Source: Hymenobacter yonginensis (GTDB taxonomy: Bacteria; Bacteroidota; Bacteroidia; Cytophagales; Hymenobacteraceae). From it: a DNA stretch of 64,000 nt. This document shows, piece by piece, positions 34,799-43,204 of this stretch (position 1 is the stretch's first letter; the number at the start of each line of letters is the position of its first letter). Position numbers and translations under genes: made by a program. The DNA lies in the NCBI RefSeq assembly GCF_027625995.1, contig NZ_CP115396.1:3534001-3598000 (forward strand). The letters are read 5' to 3'. The notes below the pieces were generated by a model. That model was not told the DNA's origin. It did not search any database and saw only the letters and a list, made by a program, of their open reading frames with translations.

Positions 34799-35611
34799 AT
34801 GTTTGTTCTGTTTCCGCGCCCCTTGCGCTGCGTACGCCGGCTGATGCTGCCGGCGCTTTTGGCTTTATTTTCTTTGAATTGGGCCCTGGCCGGTCCGCCG
34901 CCCCGCCCCCGGCCGGCTGCCCTGCATCTGCAGGTGCGGCGCGTGGCCCCCAACGTATTTGTGCATACTTCCTACCACCGCTACGCCGGCAAAACCGAGC
35001 CCGTGGCATCCAATGGCCTGATTGTGAGCACCAGCAAAGGCGCGCTGCTCATCGACACGGCCTGGGACCCGGAGCAGACGCTGGAGCTGCTGCGCTGGGT
35101 GGCCGACAGCCTGCACCAGCGGGTGCGGCTGGTGGTGGTATCGGGGGCGCAGGAGGCGCGGCTGGGCGGGCTGGCCGTGCTGCAGGCCAACCATATTAAG
35201 GTGTACAGCACGCCGCTCACGGCCAAGCGGGCCGGCCGGCTGCCTTTTGGGGCGCCTACGCCGGCCATCAAGCCCTACACGCTGATCCGGGCGGGCCGCA
35301 CGAAGCTGGAGCTGTTCTTCCCCGGCCCCGGCCACAGCCCCGACAACCTAGTGGCGTGGCTGCCTAAGCAGCGGGTGCTTTTCGGCGGCGACCTAGTGCA
35401 GGACGCCACGGCGCAGCTGCTGAGCAGCACGGCCGAAACCAATCTGAAACAGTGGCCCGCCACGCTCCGCAAGCTGCAGGCCCGCTATCCGCAGGCCGAA
35501 GTGCTGGTACCCGGCCGCGGCCAATGGGGCAGCCCCGATCTGCTGGCCCACACGCTGCTCCTGCTGCGCAATGCTCCACGCAAGCCCCAGACGGCGCTCA
35601 ATGGCCGGTAG
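34799..35611 (+). CDS. Exported class B1 metallo-beta-lactamase-like protein lacking zinc ligands
   Basis: 270 residues with a signal region ending near NWALAG. The chain aligns by eye along the whole length with class B1 enzymes: NVFVHTSYH, SNGLIVSTSKGALLIDTAWD, ELFFPGPGHSPDNLVAWLPK, RVLFGGDLVQD, LKQWPATLRKL, and the end VPGRGQWGSPDLLAHTLLLL. But the zinc motif HxHxD reads GAQEA (residues 116-120), the Cys221 position reads Asp198 and the His263 position reads Arg240; only the His196 equivalent (His179) remains. So it cannot bind zinc in the usual way and is probably not a beta-lactamase. The frame is intact, so it looks maintained, not broken. Confidence 0.85.
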   Translation: MFVLFPRPLRCVRRLMLPALLALFSLNWALAGPPPRPRPAALHLQVRRVAPNVFVHTSYHRYAGKTEPVASNGLIVSTSKGALLIDTAWDPEQTLELLRWVADSLHQRVRLVVVSGAQEARLGGLAVLQANHIKVYSTPLTAKRAGRLPFGAPTPAIKPYTLIRAGRTKLELFFPGPGHSPDNLVAWLPKQRVLFGGDLVQDATAQLLSSTAETNLKQWPATLRKLQARYPQAEVLVPGRGQWGSPDLLAHTLLLLRNAPRKPQTALNGR

Positions 35612-35657
35612 CAAGGCGTACGGCGGCCTCATCATCAATACCAATAGGCTGAAAACG

Positions 35658-35691
35658 AAAAAAGCTGAGACCTAACGGCCTCAGCTTTTTT
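35658..35691 (+). terminator. Terminator after the beta-lactamase-fold gene
   Basis: AAAAAAGCTGAG-ACCTAACGGC-CTCAGCTTTTTT; 12-bp stem, T-run on both strands. Confidence 0.88.
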
Positions 35692-36058
35692 AACGTCCGT
35701 CGACGAAATCGGCGAACGGGCCAGCGGCAAAATTCCCACCCAATGCCGCTGGATATTGGTGGCAGACAGCGCCGGCGCACTCTCTGCCTGCTGGCTTGCG
35801 CCAGCTATATTCTATCAGAAAAGACGGATAAGCTGCGTTTCAACTTCTCCCCCGTCCGCTTCTTAGTGCTCTTGAAACCAGGTCATTGCTGCCGAAAAAA
35901 GCCGGCCGAAACCGACGACCGGCAGCAGGCCTGAATCGTGACACAATTTCGGCAGTTAATCAGGGGGTTACTACGTCGTAGTTAGCCGATGCAGGTGCTG
36001 CATTGACTTAATGTGTTAATTTCGCAAGAAGTATCAGCCAGTAAAGCATTACTCCGCC
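35692..36058. other. Intergenic region before the AraC-type regulator, no gene recognised
   Basis: A 63-codon open frame at 35743-35934 shows no family pattern. TAATTTCG at 36017-36024 may be a -7 box for the regulator; a -33 box at the right distance is not obvious. Confidence 0.4.
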
Positions 36059-36928
36059 ATGAAACTGCAGTTTGAGCCCATCCACCCGACCGCCGACAGC
36101 TCTTTCACGCTGCTGCACTACACCCAGGTGCAAAGCGCCGGCCTGCTCTGGCACTACCACCCCGAGTACGAGCTGGTGTACATTCCGCAGGGCAGCGGGC
36201 GGCGGCACATCGGGCAGCACATTTCGCGCTTCGAGGAAGGCGAGCTGGTGCTTATTGGGCCCGACCTGCCGCACCTCACATTCAGCTATGGGCTGCCGGC
36301 CGGCACGCCGTTCGAGGAAATAGTGGTGCAGCTGCGCTCCGACTTCCTGGGGCCGGAGTTCTGGCAGCACCCCGAGCTGGCCGATATCCGGCAGCTGCTG
36401 GCCCGCTCGCACGAGGGCCTCTCGTTTGGGGGCATGACCCGCGCGGCGGCCGGCGACCTGCTGCGCGAGCTGCTGCACGCGCCGCCTTTCGCGCGCCTGC
36501 TGCTGCTGCTGCAGGTGCTGCAGCGCCTGGCCCAGGCCGCCCCCTCCGACTACACGCCGCTGCACGCCGGCGCCGGCAGCCAGGCCCTGAGCGGCAAGGA
36601 GCAGCAGCGCCTGAGCCGGGTGTACCAGTTTGTGGAGCAGCACTACTTCCGGGCCAGTCTCTCGGTGCAGCAGGTGGCGGAGGTGGCACATTTATCGGTG
36701 CCGGCCTTCTGCCGCTACTTCAAGAAGATGACGCGCCTCACGCTCACCGAGTTTCTGCAGGAATACCGCGTGGGCCAAGCCTGCCGCAGCCTCATCGACG
36801 AGGAGCTGTCGGTGACGGAGGTGTGCTACGCCAGCGGCTTCAACAACCTGTCACACTTCAACAAAACCTTCCGGCGCTACACCGGCTACAGCCCCACCGA
36901 ATACCGCAAGCAGCGCGCAGCGGCGTAG
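36059..36928 (+). CDS. AraC family transcriptional regulator
   Basis: 289 residues. N-terminal cupin sensor domain (about 1-100: LWHYHPEYELVYIPQGSGRR, RFEEGELVLIGPDLPHL) and C-terminal AraC-type double helix-turn-helix (about 190-285: SVQQVAEVAHLSVPAFCRYF and SVTEVCYASGFNNLSHFNKT, then FRRYTGYSPTEYRKQ). The cupin suggests a small-molecule, possibly sugar, ligand. No partner gene stands next to it on the same strand; the outer membrane receptor and kinase beyond 38 kb are the nearest other sensing genes. DNA target not seen. Confidence 0.93.
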   Translation: MKLQFEPIHPTADSSFTLLHYTQVQSAGLLWHYHPEYELVYIPQGSGRRHIGQHISRFEEGELVLIGPDLPHLTFSYGLPAGTPFEEIVVQLRSDFLGPEFWQHPELADIRQLLARSHEGLSFGGMTRAAAGDLLRELLHAPPFARLLLLLQVLQRLAQAAPSDYTPLHAGAGSQALSGKEQQRLSRVYQFVEQHYFRASLSVQQVAEVAHLSVPAFCRYFKKMTRLTLTEFLQEYRVGQACRSLIDEELSVTEVCYASGFNNLSHFNKTFRRYTGYSPTEYRKQRAAA

Positions 36929-36952
36929 GCAGAAGTACCGGCAAGAGGCACG

Positions 36953-37047
36953 TCATTCCGAACTTGCGAGGAATCTCGCGGGCTGACGTTGAAGTAGTAA
37001 TCATGCGTCAGCACGCGAGACGCTTCGGCTACGCCTCAGCATGACGT
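36953..37047. repeat. Dispersed repeat family A, left and right arms
   Basis: ACGTCATTCCGAACTTGCGA, GGAATCTCGCGGGCTGACG, then CGTCAGCACGCGAGACGCTT and CGGCTACGCCTCAGCATGACG. 25 bases after the stop of the regulator gene. Confidence 0.85.
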
Positions 37048-37116
37048 TCTGGTGGCGGCGTTTTATCGGCTGGGCACCATGGGCGGAACGCAGGCCGCCG
37101 GCTAGGTGTATGGCAG

Positions 37117-38256
37117 ATGATGCCTGCTTTCCCTTTTTCCAACGTGCCGCTTGCCGGATTCCGCTGGCTGCGCCTAGCGCTGCCGCTGGTGTGGCTGCTG
37201 CTGGGCGCCATGCCGGCCGGAGCTCCTAAGACCCTGCTGCTGCTGCCCGCGCCGCTCGGCATTCAGGCCGCCACTTTCTCGGTGGTGGATGTGCGCGACG
37301 ACCGGGCCGACCGCACTGCCGTGGCGTGGCTGCTGCCGGCCCCGACGCGGGCAGGCACGCCAGCCGGCCCGCCCCTCGCCACCGACCTGCAGGGCGGAGC
37401 GGCCGGGGCCCTGCGGCAGTTTGCCCGCCAGAGTCTGCCGCGCACGGCCGGGCAGCGGCTCATCATCATCCGGATAAAGGAGCTGCGGGTGCAGGAAACG
37501 GCCGTGTCAGGCGGGCAGGCAGAAGGCCGGGTGAGTGTGCGGCTGGCGTTTGAGTGGCAGCGGCCCGATGGCCCGCCGCTGCTCCTCACTGAGTATCGTG
37601 GCGGTGCCCGCTACGGCCGCCCGCTGGCCAGCCCGGCCGTGGTGGAGCCCACCCTGCGGCAGGCCCTGGCCGATGCCCTGCGTTACCTCAACGGCTGGCT
37701 AACCCAGGCCGCCGACCATGACGTGCGCCTGGCCACGGCCGTGCAGCCTACGTTTCGCTACGACCAGCGCCTGACCGAGCCCGACACGCTGTTCTATGAC
37801 CCCGCCCGCCCGCTGCGCTGGTCTGACTTCACAGGCCGGCCGCGCCCGGGCGACTACGCGGCCACGGTGTTTCCGGGGTTTGCCTATAGGGGGCAGCCGC
37901 GGGTGGTGCGCGGCGTGGTGCAGCTGGGCCTCACGCTGCAGGTGTTTGTGGTGCGCAGCAGCTCCTGGGTGGGACTCGGCCAGCAAACGCCCTACAACCT
38001 CAACCATGAGCAGCGCCACTTCGACATCGTGCGGCTGGTGGCCGAGCGGTTCCGGCGCAAAGCCACCGCCGACAGCCTCACGGTGGAAGACTACAACAGC
38101 ATCCTGCAGCTGCAATACCTGAAATCCTTCACCGAAATGAACCGCCTGCAGGACCAGTACGACCTGGAAACCCGCCACGGCCAGGACGCGGCCACGCAGG
38201 ACCGCTGGAACCGCCGGATTGATGCCGAACTGCGCGGCTACGGCGTCATTCAATAA
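37117..38256 (+). CDS. DUF922-like exported protein with an HExxH motif
   Basis: 379 residues; hydrophobic start (PLVWLLLGAMPAGAP) gives a signal peptide. The first 200 residues are a beta-rich domain around FSVVDVRDDRADRTAVAWLL. The second half has LRWSDFTGRPRPGDYAATVF and YNLNHEQRHFDIVRLVAERF: HEQRH is an HExxH zinc-binding helix and the surrounding Trp-Ser-Asp-Phe pattern matches DUF922, a group of predicted secreted zinc peptidases. The substrate is unknown; protease activity is inference. Start at ATG 37117 (MMPAFPFS) or the next ATG at 37120. Confidence 0.72.
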   Translation: MMPAFPFSNVPLAGFRWLRLALPLVWLLLGAMPAGAPKTLLLLPAPLGIQAATFSVVDVRDDRADRTAVAWLLPAPTRAGTPAGPPLATDLQGGAAGALRQFARQSLPRTAGQRLIIIRIKELRVQETAVSGGQAEGRVSVRLAFEWQRPDGPPLLLTEYRGGARYGRPLASPAVVEPTLRQALADALRYLNGWLTQAADHDVRLATAVQPTFRYDQRLTEPDTLFYDPARPLRWSDFTGRPRPGDYAATVFPGFAYRGQPRVVRGVVQLGLTLQVFVVRSSSWVGLGQQTPYNLNHEQRHFDIVRLVAERFRRKATADSLTVEDYNSILQLQYLKSFTEMNRLQDQYDLETRHGQDAATQDRWNRRIDAELRGYGVIQ

Positions 38257-38277
38257 AGCAGGCTGCTCCGGACAGGC

Positions 38278-38314
38278 AAAAAGCCCGTGGTGTGTAACAC
38301 ACCACGGGCTTTTT
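38278..38314. terminator. Bidirectional terminator
   Basis: AAAAAGCCCGTGGTGTG-TAA-CACACCACGGGCTTTTT; 17-bp perfect stem. Confidence 0.9.
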
Positions 38315-38450
38315 AGATAGGCATAGCATAGCCCGATACAAACACCTTACTACTTGATAAATACCTTTCTTACTAGGCTATAAAGACTGGATAATGGGAG
38401 CGGGCGGCGGCTACCGGATACTCCGGGCCTGGCTACCTGCCCATAGGCGG

Positions 38451-40886
38451 CTAGTTCTCCATGCGCGACTTCTCGGCCTCGATGCCGGTGCTGCGGCGCT
38501 GGCTGCCTTTCACGCGCTGGTTGCCGAACTTGTAGCTGAAGTTGAGCTTCACAAAGCGGCTTTCCGCTTTATCGAGGTTGCGGGAGTTGAGGCCGGCGGC
38601 CAGCACCTCGTAGCGGTTCTGCTGGGTGTTGAACACGTCGGTTACGTTGAGCGTGAGCGTGGCGGCATCCTTGAGCAGCGACTTGGAAACACCCAGCCCC
38701 GTGTTGAAGCGGGCTTTGAACGCAAGGCCGCCAAACGTCATCGGCGACATATACATGGCCGAAGCTTCCATCTTGAAGCCGTGGGGCAGCGTGAGCGTAT
38801 GGTTGCTGGACAGGTAAGTGGAAGGGCGGGCATTGTTCAAACCCAGAGCCGGGCTGTTGACGCGGGCGTACTCCAAGCCCAGGGTCGTGACGGTCATCCA
38901 CTTGCCGCTGAGCAGAGGCCTCATGAGCGTGGTGCTGGCCGACACCGACTCGGCGCTGCGGAAGTTGCGGAAGGAGTTCACCACAATCTGGGTGCCTTCG
39001 AGCTGGCGGTAGCTGTCGATGAGCACGTTGGTGTGGTGGCCGTAGCTGATGGAGGTGCTCAGCAGGTTATTATAGGAGTGAGTGAACTCGAAGTTGTGCG
39101 AGAAGGACGGACTGATGCTGGGGTTGCCCTGCACATAGCGGTACTGGCTCACGTAGGTCACGAAGGGGTTTACAATGCCGAACGCAAACCGGTCAATCTT
39201 GCGGCTGTAGGCAAAGCCGAGCTGCACCTTCTCCGACTTGTTGTACTGCGCCGACACGCTCGGGAACAGGTTGAGGTAGTGCCGGTCGGTGCGCTGGCCG
39301 GTGGTGAGCGAGGTGCCGGTGGTGTTGGTTTGCTCGGCACGCAAACCTAGCTCTACTACCACCTTGCGCACCGTGTGCCCCACGGTGGCGTAGGCCGCGT
39401 TGATGTTTTCGCGGTAGATGAAGTGGTTGGTTTTGCCCAAATCCACCGTCCAGGGCTGGCCGGCCGGGGCCTGCTCCCAGCGGATGTCATTATCGGTGGT
39501 GGTGAAGGTGGTTTTCAGGCCGGCCTCCAGATGGGCGCGGCCCAGGGGCTGGGCATAATCGGCCGAGAAGGAGCGCACCGAGTTGCGGGCCGGGGAGTTG
39601 TCGCGCAGCAGGTCATAGGGGCCGGTTGGCTGCAGGCTGCCGTCGAAGGTGCGGGTGGTGTAGTCGTTGTGCCAGTCTTTGCGGTAGCCGAAGTAGTCGG
39701 CGTTCAAACTCAGGGTGCGGCCAGCGGTGTCGAGCTTAGTTTTGTAGTACACATTCAGGGTCGGACTCAGGAACTGCGCCGCGCCCGTGGTCTGCACGTG
39801 CGAGGCCGAGAGCAGCGTATTGTCGCTGAGGCGGGCCAAGTTCTGAGCGTCCCGGTCGCGGGTATTGAGCATGCCTTTCAGCAGCACGCCGGCCGACGAC
39901 TTTTCGCTCAGCACGTAGTCCAGGCCCAGCTTGGCGGAGTTGTTCTGGTTGTGGCGCACCTCCCGGCCGTTTTCCCGCAGCTCGCGGCCCTCGCCAAGGC
40001 GGCGGAAGGCGCTGGTGGTGCTATACACCTGGTTTTCCTGCCGGTCGAGGCTGCCGTACACGTTCAGGGCGGCGGTGCGGTGGTTGAGGCTGAGGCCGGC
40101 GTTGTAGCGGCCGTACTCCCCGGCGCCCACGCCCACCGTGGCCGTGCCGTTGGTGCCCAGCTTGCGGCCTTTGGTGGTGATGATGTTGATGATGGCGGCC
40201 CCATTGGCATCGTAGCGGGCCGAAGGGTTGGCAATGACTTCCACCTGGTCGAGGGTGTTGCCAGGCATGGCTTCCAGCATCGTTTTCAGCTCCGCACCGC
40301 TCAGGTTGGTAGGCTTGCCATCTAGCAGCACCGCTACCTTCTTGCCGCGCAGCTGGAAGCCGTTGCTTTGGTCCAGCACGCCGGGGGCGCGGCCTAGCAC
40401 ATCGTAGGCGCTGCCGCCGGCCGCCAGGGGACTGGCCGCTACGTTCAGCACCAGCTTGCCGGCACGCTGCTCAATAAAGGGCTTGGTGGCCGTCACGGTC
40501 ACGCCCTTCAGGCGCTGGCCGGCTGGCGCCAGCAGCACGGGCGCCAGCATGGCGGGCTGGCCGCTGCCTACTTCCACGGCCACTGGTGCCGCCGTTTTGT
40601 AGCCGATGTAGCGCACCAGCAGCTGATAGCGGCCGGCCGGCACCTGCTCGAAATGAAACGCACCGTGCTCGTTGCTGATGGTGCTGAGCACCGGAGCAGT
40701 AGTGGCGGGCTGCAGCACCACCGTAGCGAAAGGCAGCGGCTGCTGGGAGAGACTGTCGGCGACGGTGCCGCGTAGGGCGGCAGCGGCGTGCTGGCCGGCC
40801 GACGCCGAGGCGGTTTGGGCGGTAGCTACGGCGGGTACGGCGGCCAGAGCAGCAACGAGGAGCAGGGAGGCGGAAACGTTTTTCAT
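38451..40886 (-). CDS. TonB-dependent-type outer membrane receptor (OMP_b-brl_3 family)
   Basis: 811 residues from ATG at 40886; MKNVSASLLLVAALAAVPAV is the signal. A carboxypeptidase-regulatory-like domain follows (about 35-120: LRGTVADSLSQQPLPFATVV, AGRYQLLVRYIGYKTAAPV), then a plug (GSAYDVLGRAPGVLDQSNGF, LDQVEVIANPSARYDANGAA, IINIITTKGRKLG) and a long barrel ending VKLNFSYKFGNQRVKGSQRR. No clear TonB box is seen. Such proteins import siderophores, oligosaccharides or peptides; the substrate is unknown. Divergent from the LytS-type kinase 228 bp away, so co-regulation is possible. The last 15 charged residues extend past the barrel. Confidence 0.9.
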   Translation of the reverse strand: MKNVSASLLLVAALAAVPAVATAQTASASAGQHAAAALRGTVADSLSQQPLPFATVVLQPATTAPVLSTISNEHGAFHFEQVPAGRYQLLVRYIGYKTAAPVAVEVGSGQPAMLAPVLLAPAGQRLKGVTVTATKPFIEQRAGKLVLNVAASPLAAGGSAYDVLGRAPGVLDQSNGFQLRGKKVAVLLDGKPTNLSGAELKTMLEAMPGNTLDQVEVIANPSARYDANGAAIINIITTKGRKLGTNGTATVGVGAGEYGRYNAGLSLNHRTAALNVYGSLDRQENQVYSTTSAFRRLGEGRELRENGREVRHNQNNSAKLGLDYVLSEKSSAGVLLKGMLNTRDRDAQNLARLSDNTLLSASHVQTTGAAQFLSPTLNVYYKTKLDTAGRTLSLNADYFGYRKDWHNDYTTRTFDGSLQPTGPYDLLRDNSPARNSVRSFSADYAQPLGRAHLEAGLKTTFTTTDNDIRWEQAPAGQPWTVDLGKTNHFIYRENINAAYATVGHTVRKVVVELGLRAEQTNTTGTSLTTGQRTDRHYLNLFPSVSAQYNKSEKVQLGFAYSRKIDRFAFGIVNPFVTYVSQYRYVQGNPSISPSFSHNFEFTHSYNNLLSTSISYGHHTNVLIDSYRQLEGTQIVVNSFRNFRSAESVSASTTLMRPLLSGKWMTVTTLGLEYARVNSPALGLNNARPSTYLSSNHTLTLPHGFKMEASAMYMSPMTFGGLAFKARFNTGLGVSKSLLKDAATLTLNVTDVFNTQQNRYEVLAAGLNSRNLDKAESRFVKLNFSYKFGNQRVKGSQRRSTGIEAEKSRMEN

Positions 40887-41114
40887 GGACTTGGAAGTGA
40901 GCAGTGTGTCGAGGGAAAACCCAACCGCCAACCGGCTGGGAATGGGACAAAGCAACAGCCTCTCACTGCGTTTCCAGCGCGTTTTTCGACCACTCCCGCC
41001 CCCGACCCGACCAAGTAGCCGGCCCGGATTTTTGGTCGAAAAAAACACCCCCATTGGTCGAAATCCGGCCTTGCGCATGCTGCAGGCGGCCGGAAAATCC
41101 GCCAACTTGGCCCC

Positions 41115-42227
41115 ATGCAAATGCCCCGCCTCACCCCCACCGGCCCCGACCGGCCCAGTCGTTTTCCACTTGTGTTTGAGGGGCTGGTATGGCTGCTGTA
41201 TGTGGGCCTCTACAAGTACAACTTCTTCATGCAGGAGGCCGGGCGCCTTGTGCCGCTCACGGAGCGCGCCAATTTCCCCTACCCACAGCTAATGCTGTTT
41301 GCGCTGCTGTCCACGCTCTACATTGTGCCCTACTACCGCGGGCTGCTGCCACTGCTGCTGCGCCGCCGGCGCTACGTGCTGCTGGGCGTGGGGGCCTTGC
41401 TCTACACATGGTGGGGCATCAAGCTGAACTTGGTGCTGGCCCACGGCCTGTTTCAGTACATACCCAGCCCGCCCCAGTTGGCGCGCTACTACCTGCAGGA
41501 GTACCTGGAAGCCGCTGCCACCCTTCTGGGCCGAGCCCAATACCACATCAGCCTGCTGTTTACCGATTTGCTGGCCTTCAGCTGCGTGGCGTTTGTGCGG
41601 CTGGCCTTCGAGCACGAGCAGCGCCGCCGCCACCTCGAAAAAGACCATCTGGCCCTGCAGATGGAGCAGCTCAAGGCCCAGCTGCAGCCCCACTTTCTGT
41701 TCAACACGCTCAACAGCATCTACGGCCTGAGCCTAGCCGGCTCGCCCGAAACGCCGCGCTTCATTCTGCTGCTCTCGGAACTGATGCGCTATGTGCTCTA
41801 CGACAGCGGCAAGGCGCAGGTGCCGCTGGCCGAGGAGGTAGAGTTTATGGCCAATTACTTCGAGCTGGAGCAGCGCAAGTACGCCGGGGCGCGGGTGGAA
41901 TTCCGGGCCGTGGGCGACACGGCCGGCGTGCAGGTGCCGCCGCTGCTGCTGCTGCCGCTGGTGGAAAACAGCTTCAAGCACGGCCGCCACCACTTCTCCG
42001 ACGCGGCCACCGTGCAGGCCACCCTCAGCACCACGCCCGGCCGCCTGCACTTTCTCATCGAAAACGACATGCTGCCCGAAGCCCCCGCCGCCTCGCCCAA
42101 GCGCAGCGGCGGCATCGGCCTGCAGAACATCCGCCAGCGCCTCAACCTCTACTACCCCAACGCCCACGAGCTGCACCTCACCGAACAAAACGGCCGCTAC
42201 CGCGCCGAGCTGACGCTGCGGGTGTAG
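41115..42227 (+). CDS. LytS-family sensor histidine kinase
   Basis: 370 residues. Four hydrophobic segments in the first 170 residues (FEGLVWLLYVGLY, MLFALLSTLYIVPYY, YVLLGVGALLYTWWGI, LLFTDLLAFSCVAFV), then a coiled linker and the His_kinase domain with phospho-acceptor His193 in QLQPHFLFNTLNSIY, followed by ATPase motifs LLLLPLVENSFKHG and GGIGLQNIRQRLNLYYP. Inner membrane kinase of the LytS/YpdA type. Its LytTR partner lies 198 bp downstream, the two being separated by a family A repeat. Start ATG at 41115. Confidence 0.93.
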   Translation: MQMPRLTPTGPDRPSRFPLVFEGLVWLLYVGLYKYNFFMQEAGRLVPLTERANFPYPQLMLFALLSTLYIVPYYRGLLPLLLRRRRYVLLGVGALLYTWWGIKLNLVLAHGLFQYIPSPPQLARYYLQEYLEAAATLLGRAQYHISLLFTDLLAFSCVAFVRLAFEHEQRRRHLEKDHLALQMEQLKAQLQPHFLFNTLNSIYGLSLAGSPETPRFILLLSELMRYVLYDSGKAQVPLAEEVEFMANYFELEQRKYAGARVEFRAVGDTAGVQVPPLLLLPLVENSFKHGRHHFSDAATVQATLSTTPGRLHFLIENDMLPEAPAASPKRSGGIGLQNIRQRLNLYYPNAHELHLTEQNGRYRAELTLRV

Positions 42228-42246
42228 TGAGCACAACGGACTACAG

Positions 42247-42368
42247 CACGTCATTCCGAGCTTGCCGAGGAATCTCGCGTGTTGACGTCTGATTACAGCT
42301 GCAACAAAGCGGTAGAGATGCTGCGGCTGCGCACCCTGGCTCGATGCGCCACATGCTCAGCATGACGT
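42247..42368. repeat. Dispersed repeat family A, diverged copy between kinase and regulator
   Basis: ACGTCATTCCGAGCTTGCCG, AGGAATCTCGCGTGTTGACG, then a loosely matching right arm (GAGATGCTGCGGCTGCGCAC ... GCTCAGCATGACGTCC). Followed by TCACCTCATTACTTCATCAC-type short tandem units to 42420. Confidence 0.8.
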
Positions 42369-42425
42369 CCTATATCACCTCATTACTTCATCACCCCATT
42401 ACCTCATCCCCTCATCACCTATCCA

Positions 42426-43130
42426 ATGACAAATACTCCCGCTCCTGTTCGCTGCCTGATTGTGGATGATGAGCCGCTGGCCCATCAGGTGCTTACCCAG
42501 TTCATTGGCCAGACGCCGGGGCTCACGCTCACGGGCAAGTGCCGCAACGCCATGGAAGCCTACGAGCACCTGGCCCAGCACCCCGTGGACCTGCTGTTTC
42601 TGGATATTGAAATGCCGCTCGTGACGGGCCTGAGCTTCCTTAAAAGCCTCACCCACCCGCCCAAAACCGTGCTGACCACCGCCTACCGCGAGTATGCCTA
42701 CGAGGGCTACGAGCTGGACGTGCTCGACTACCTGCTCAAGCCTTTCAGCTACGAGCGGTTCATGAAGGCTGTGGCCCGCCTGCCCGCCACCCAGCCCGTG
42801 CCGCCCGCCGACACCACCGAGGAAAAGTACCTGCTGGTGAAAGAGCGCCAGGGCCTGCTGAAAGTCCCGCACCGCGACATTGTGTACGTGGAGGGTTGCA
42901 AGGACTACGTGAAAATCACGACGGCCACCAAAAGCTACCTGCTGCACCACACCATGAAGGAAATGGTGGAGGTGCTGGGCCCGGCCTTCGTGCGGGTGCA
43001 CCGCTCCTTCATCGTGGCCGCCGCCCACATCCGCATGCTCCAGCCCGACAACGTGCTGCTGCTCGACAACACGCTGCTGCCCATCGGCAACTCGCACCGG
43101 GCCGATTTGCTGGCATTTTTCAAAAAATAG
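42426..43130 (+). CDS. LytTR family response regulator
   Basis: 234 residues. Receiver domain about 5-120 with Asp60 in LLFLDIEMPLVTGL and the switch Lys in LDYLLKPFSYERF; LytTR DNA-binding domain about 135-234 (YLLVKERQGLLKVPHRDIVY, YVKITTATKSYLLHHTMKEM, FVRVHRSFIVAAAHI). Pairs with the LytS-type kinase upstream. LytTR proteins bind direct-repeat sites; no such site was pinned down. The likely targets are the divergent receptor or the genes downstream. Confidence 0.94.
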   Translation: MTNTPAPVRCLIVDDEPLAHQVLTQFIGQTPGLTLTGKCRNAMEAYEHLAQHPVDLLFLDIEMPLVTGLSFLKSLTHPPKTVLTTAYREYAYEGYELDVLDYLLKPFSYERFMKAVARLPATQPVPPADTTEEKYLLVKERQGLLKVPHRDIVYVEGCKDYVKITTATKSYLLHHTMKEMVEVLGPAFVRVHRSFIVAAAHIRMLQPDNVLLLDNTLLPIGNSHRADLLAFFKK

Positions 43131-43146
43131 GCCGCCGCTGCCACAC

Positions 43147-43182
43147 AAAAAGCCCCCGCACCAGACTGGTACGGGGGCTTTT
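43147..43182. terminator. Bidirectional terminator
   Basis: AAAAAGCCCCCGCACCAG-ACTGG-TACGGGGGCTTTT between convergent genes. Confidence 0.85.
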
Positions 43183-43204
43183 GCGTGGTAGGAGCCGCGG
43201 AAAG

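Noticed and set aside
35743-35934. 63-codon frame before the AraC-type gene
   Set aside because: Random composition, no signal, no conserved motif.
22530-42368. CRISPR array
   Set aside because: The repeated units are dispersed over 20 kb as inverted pairs at gene ends, not regularly spaced direct repeats, and there are no cas genes.
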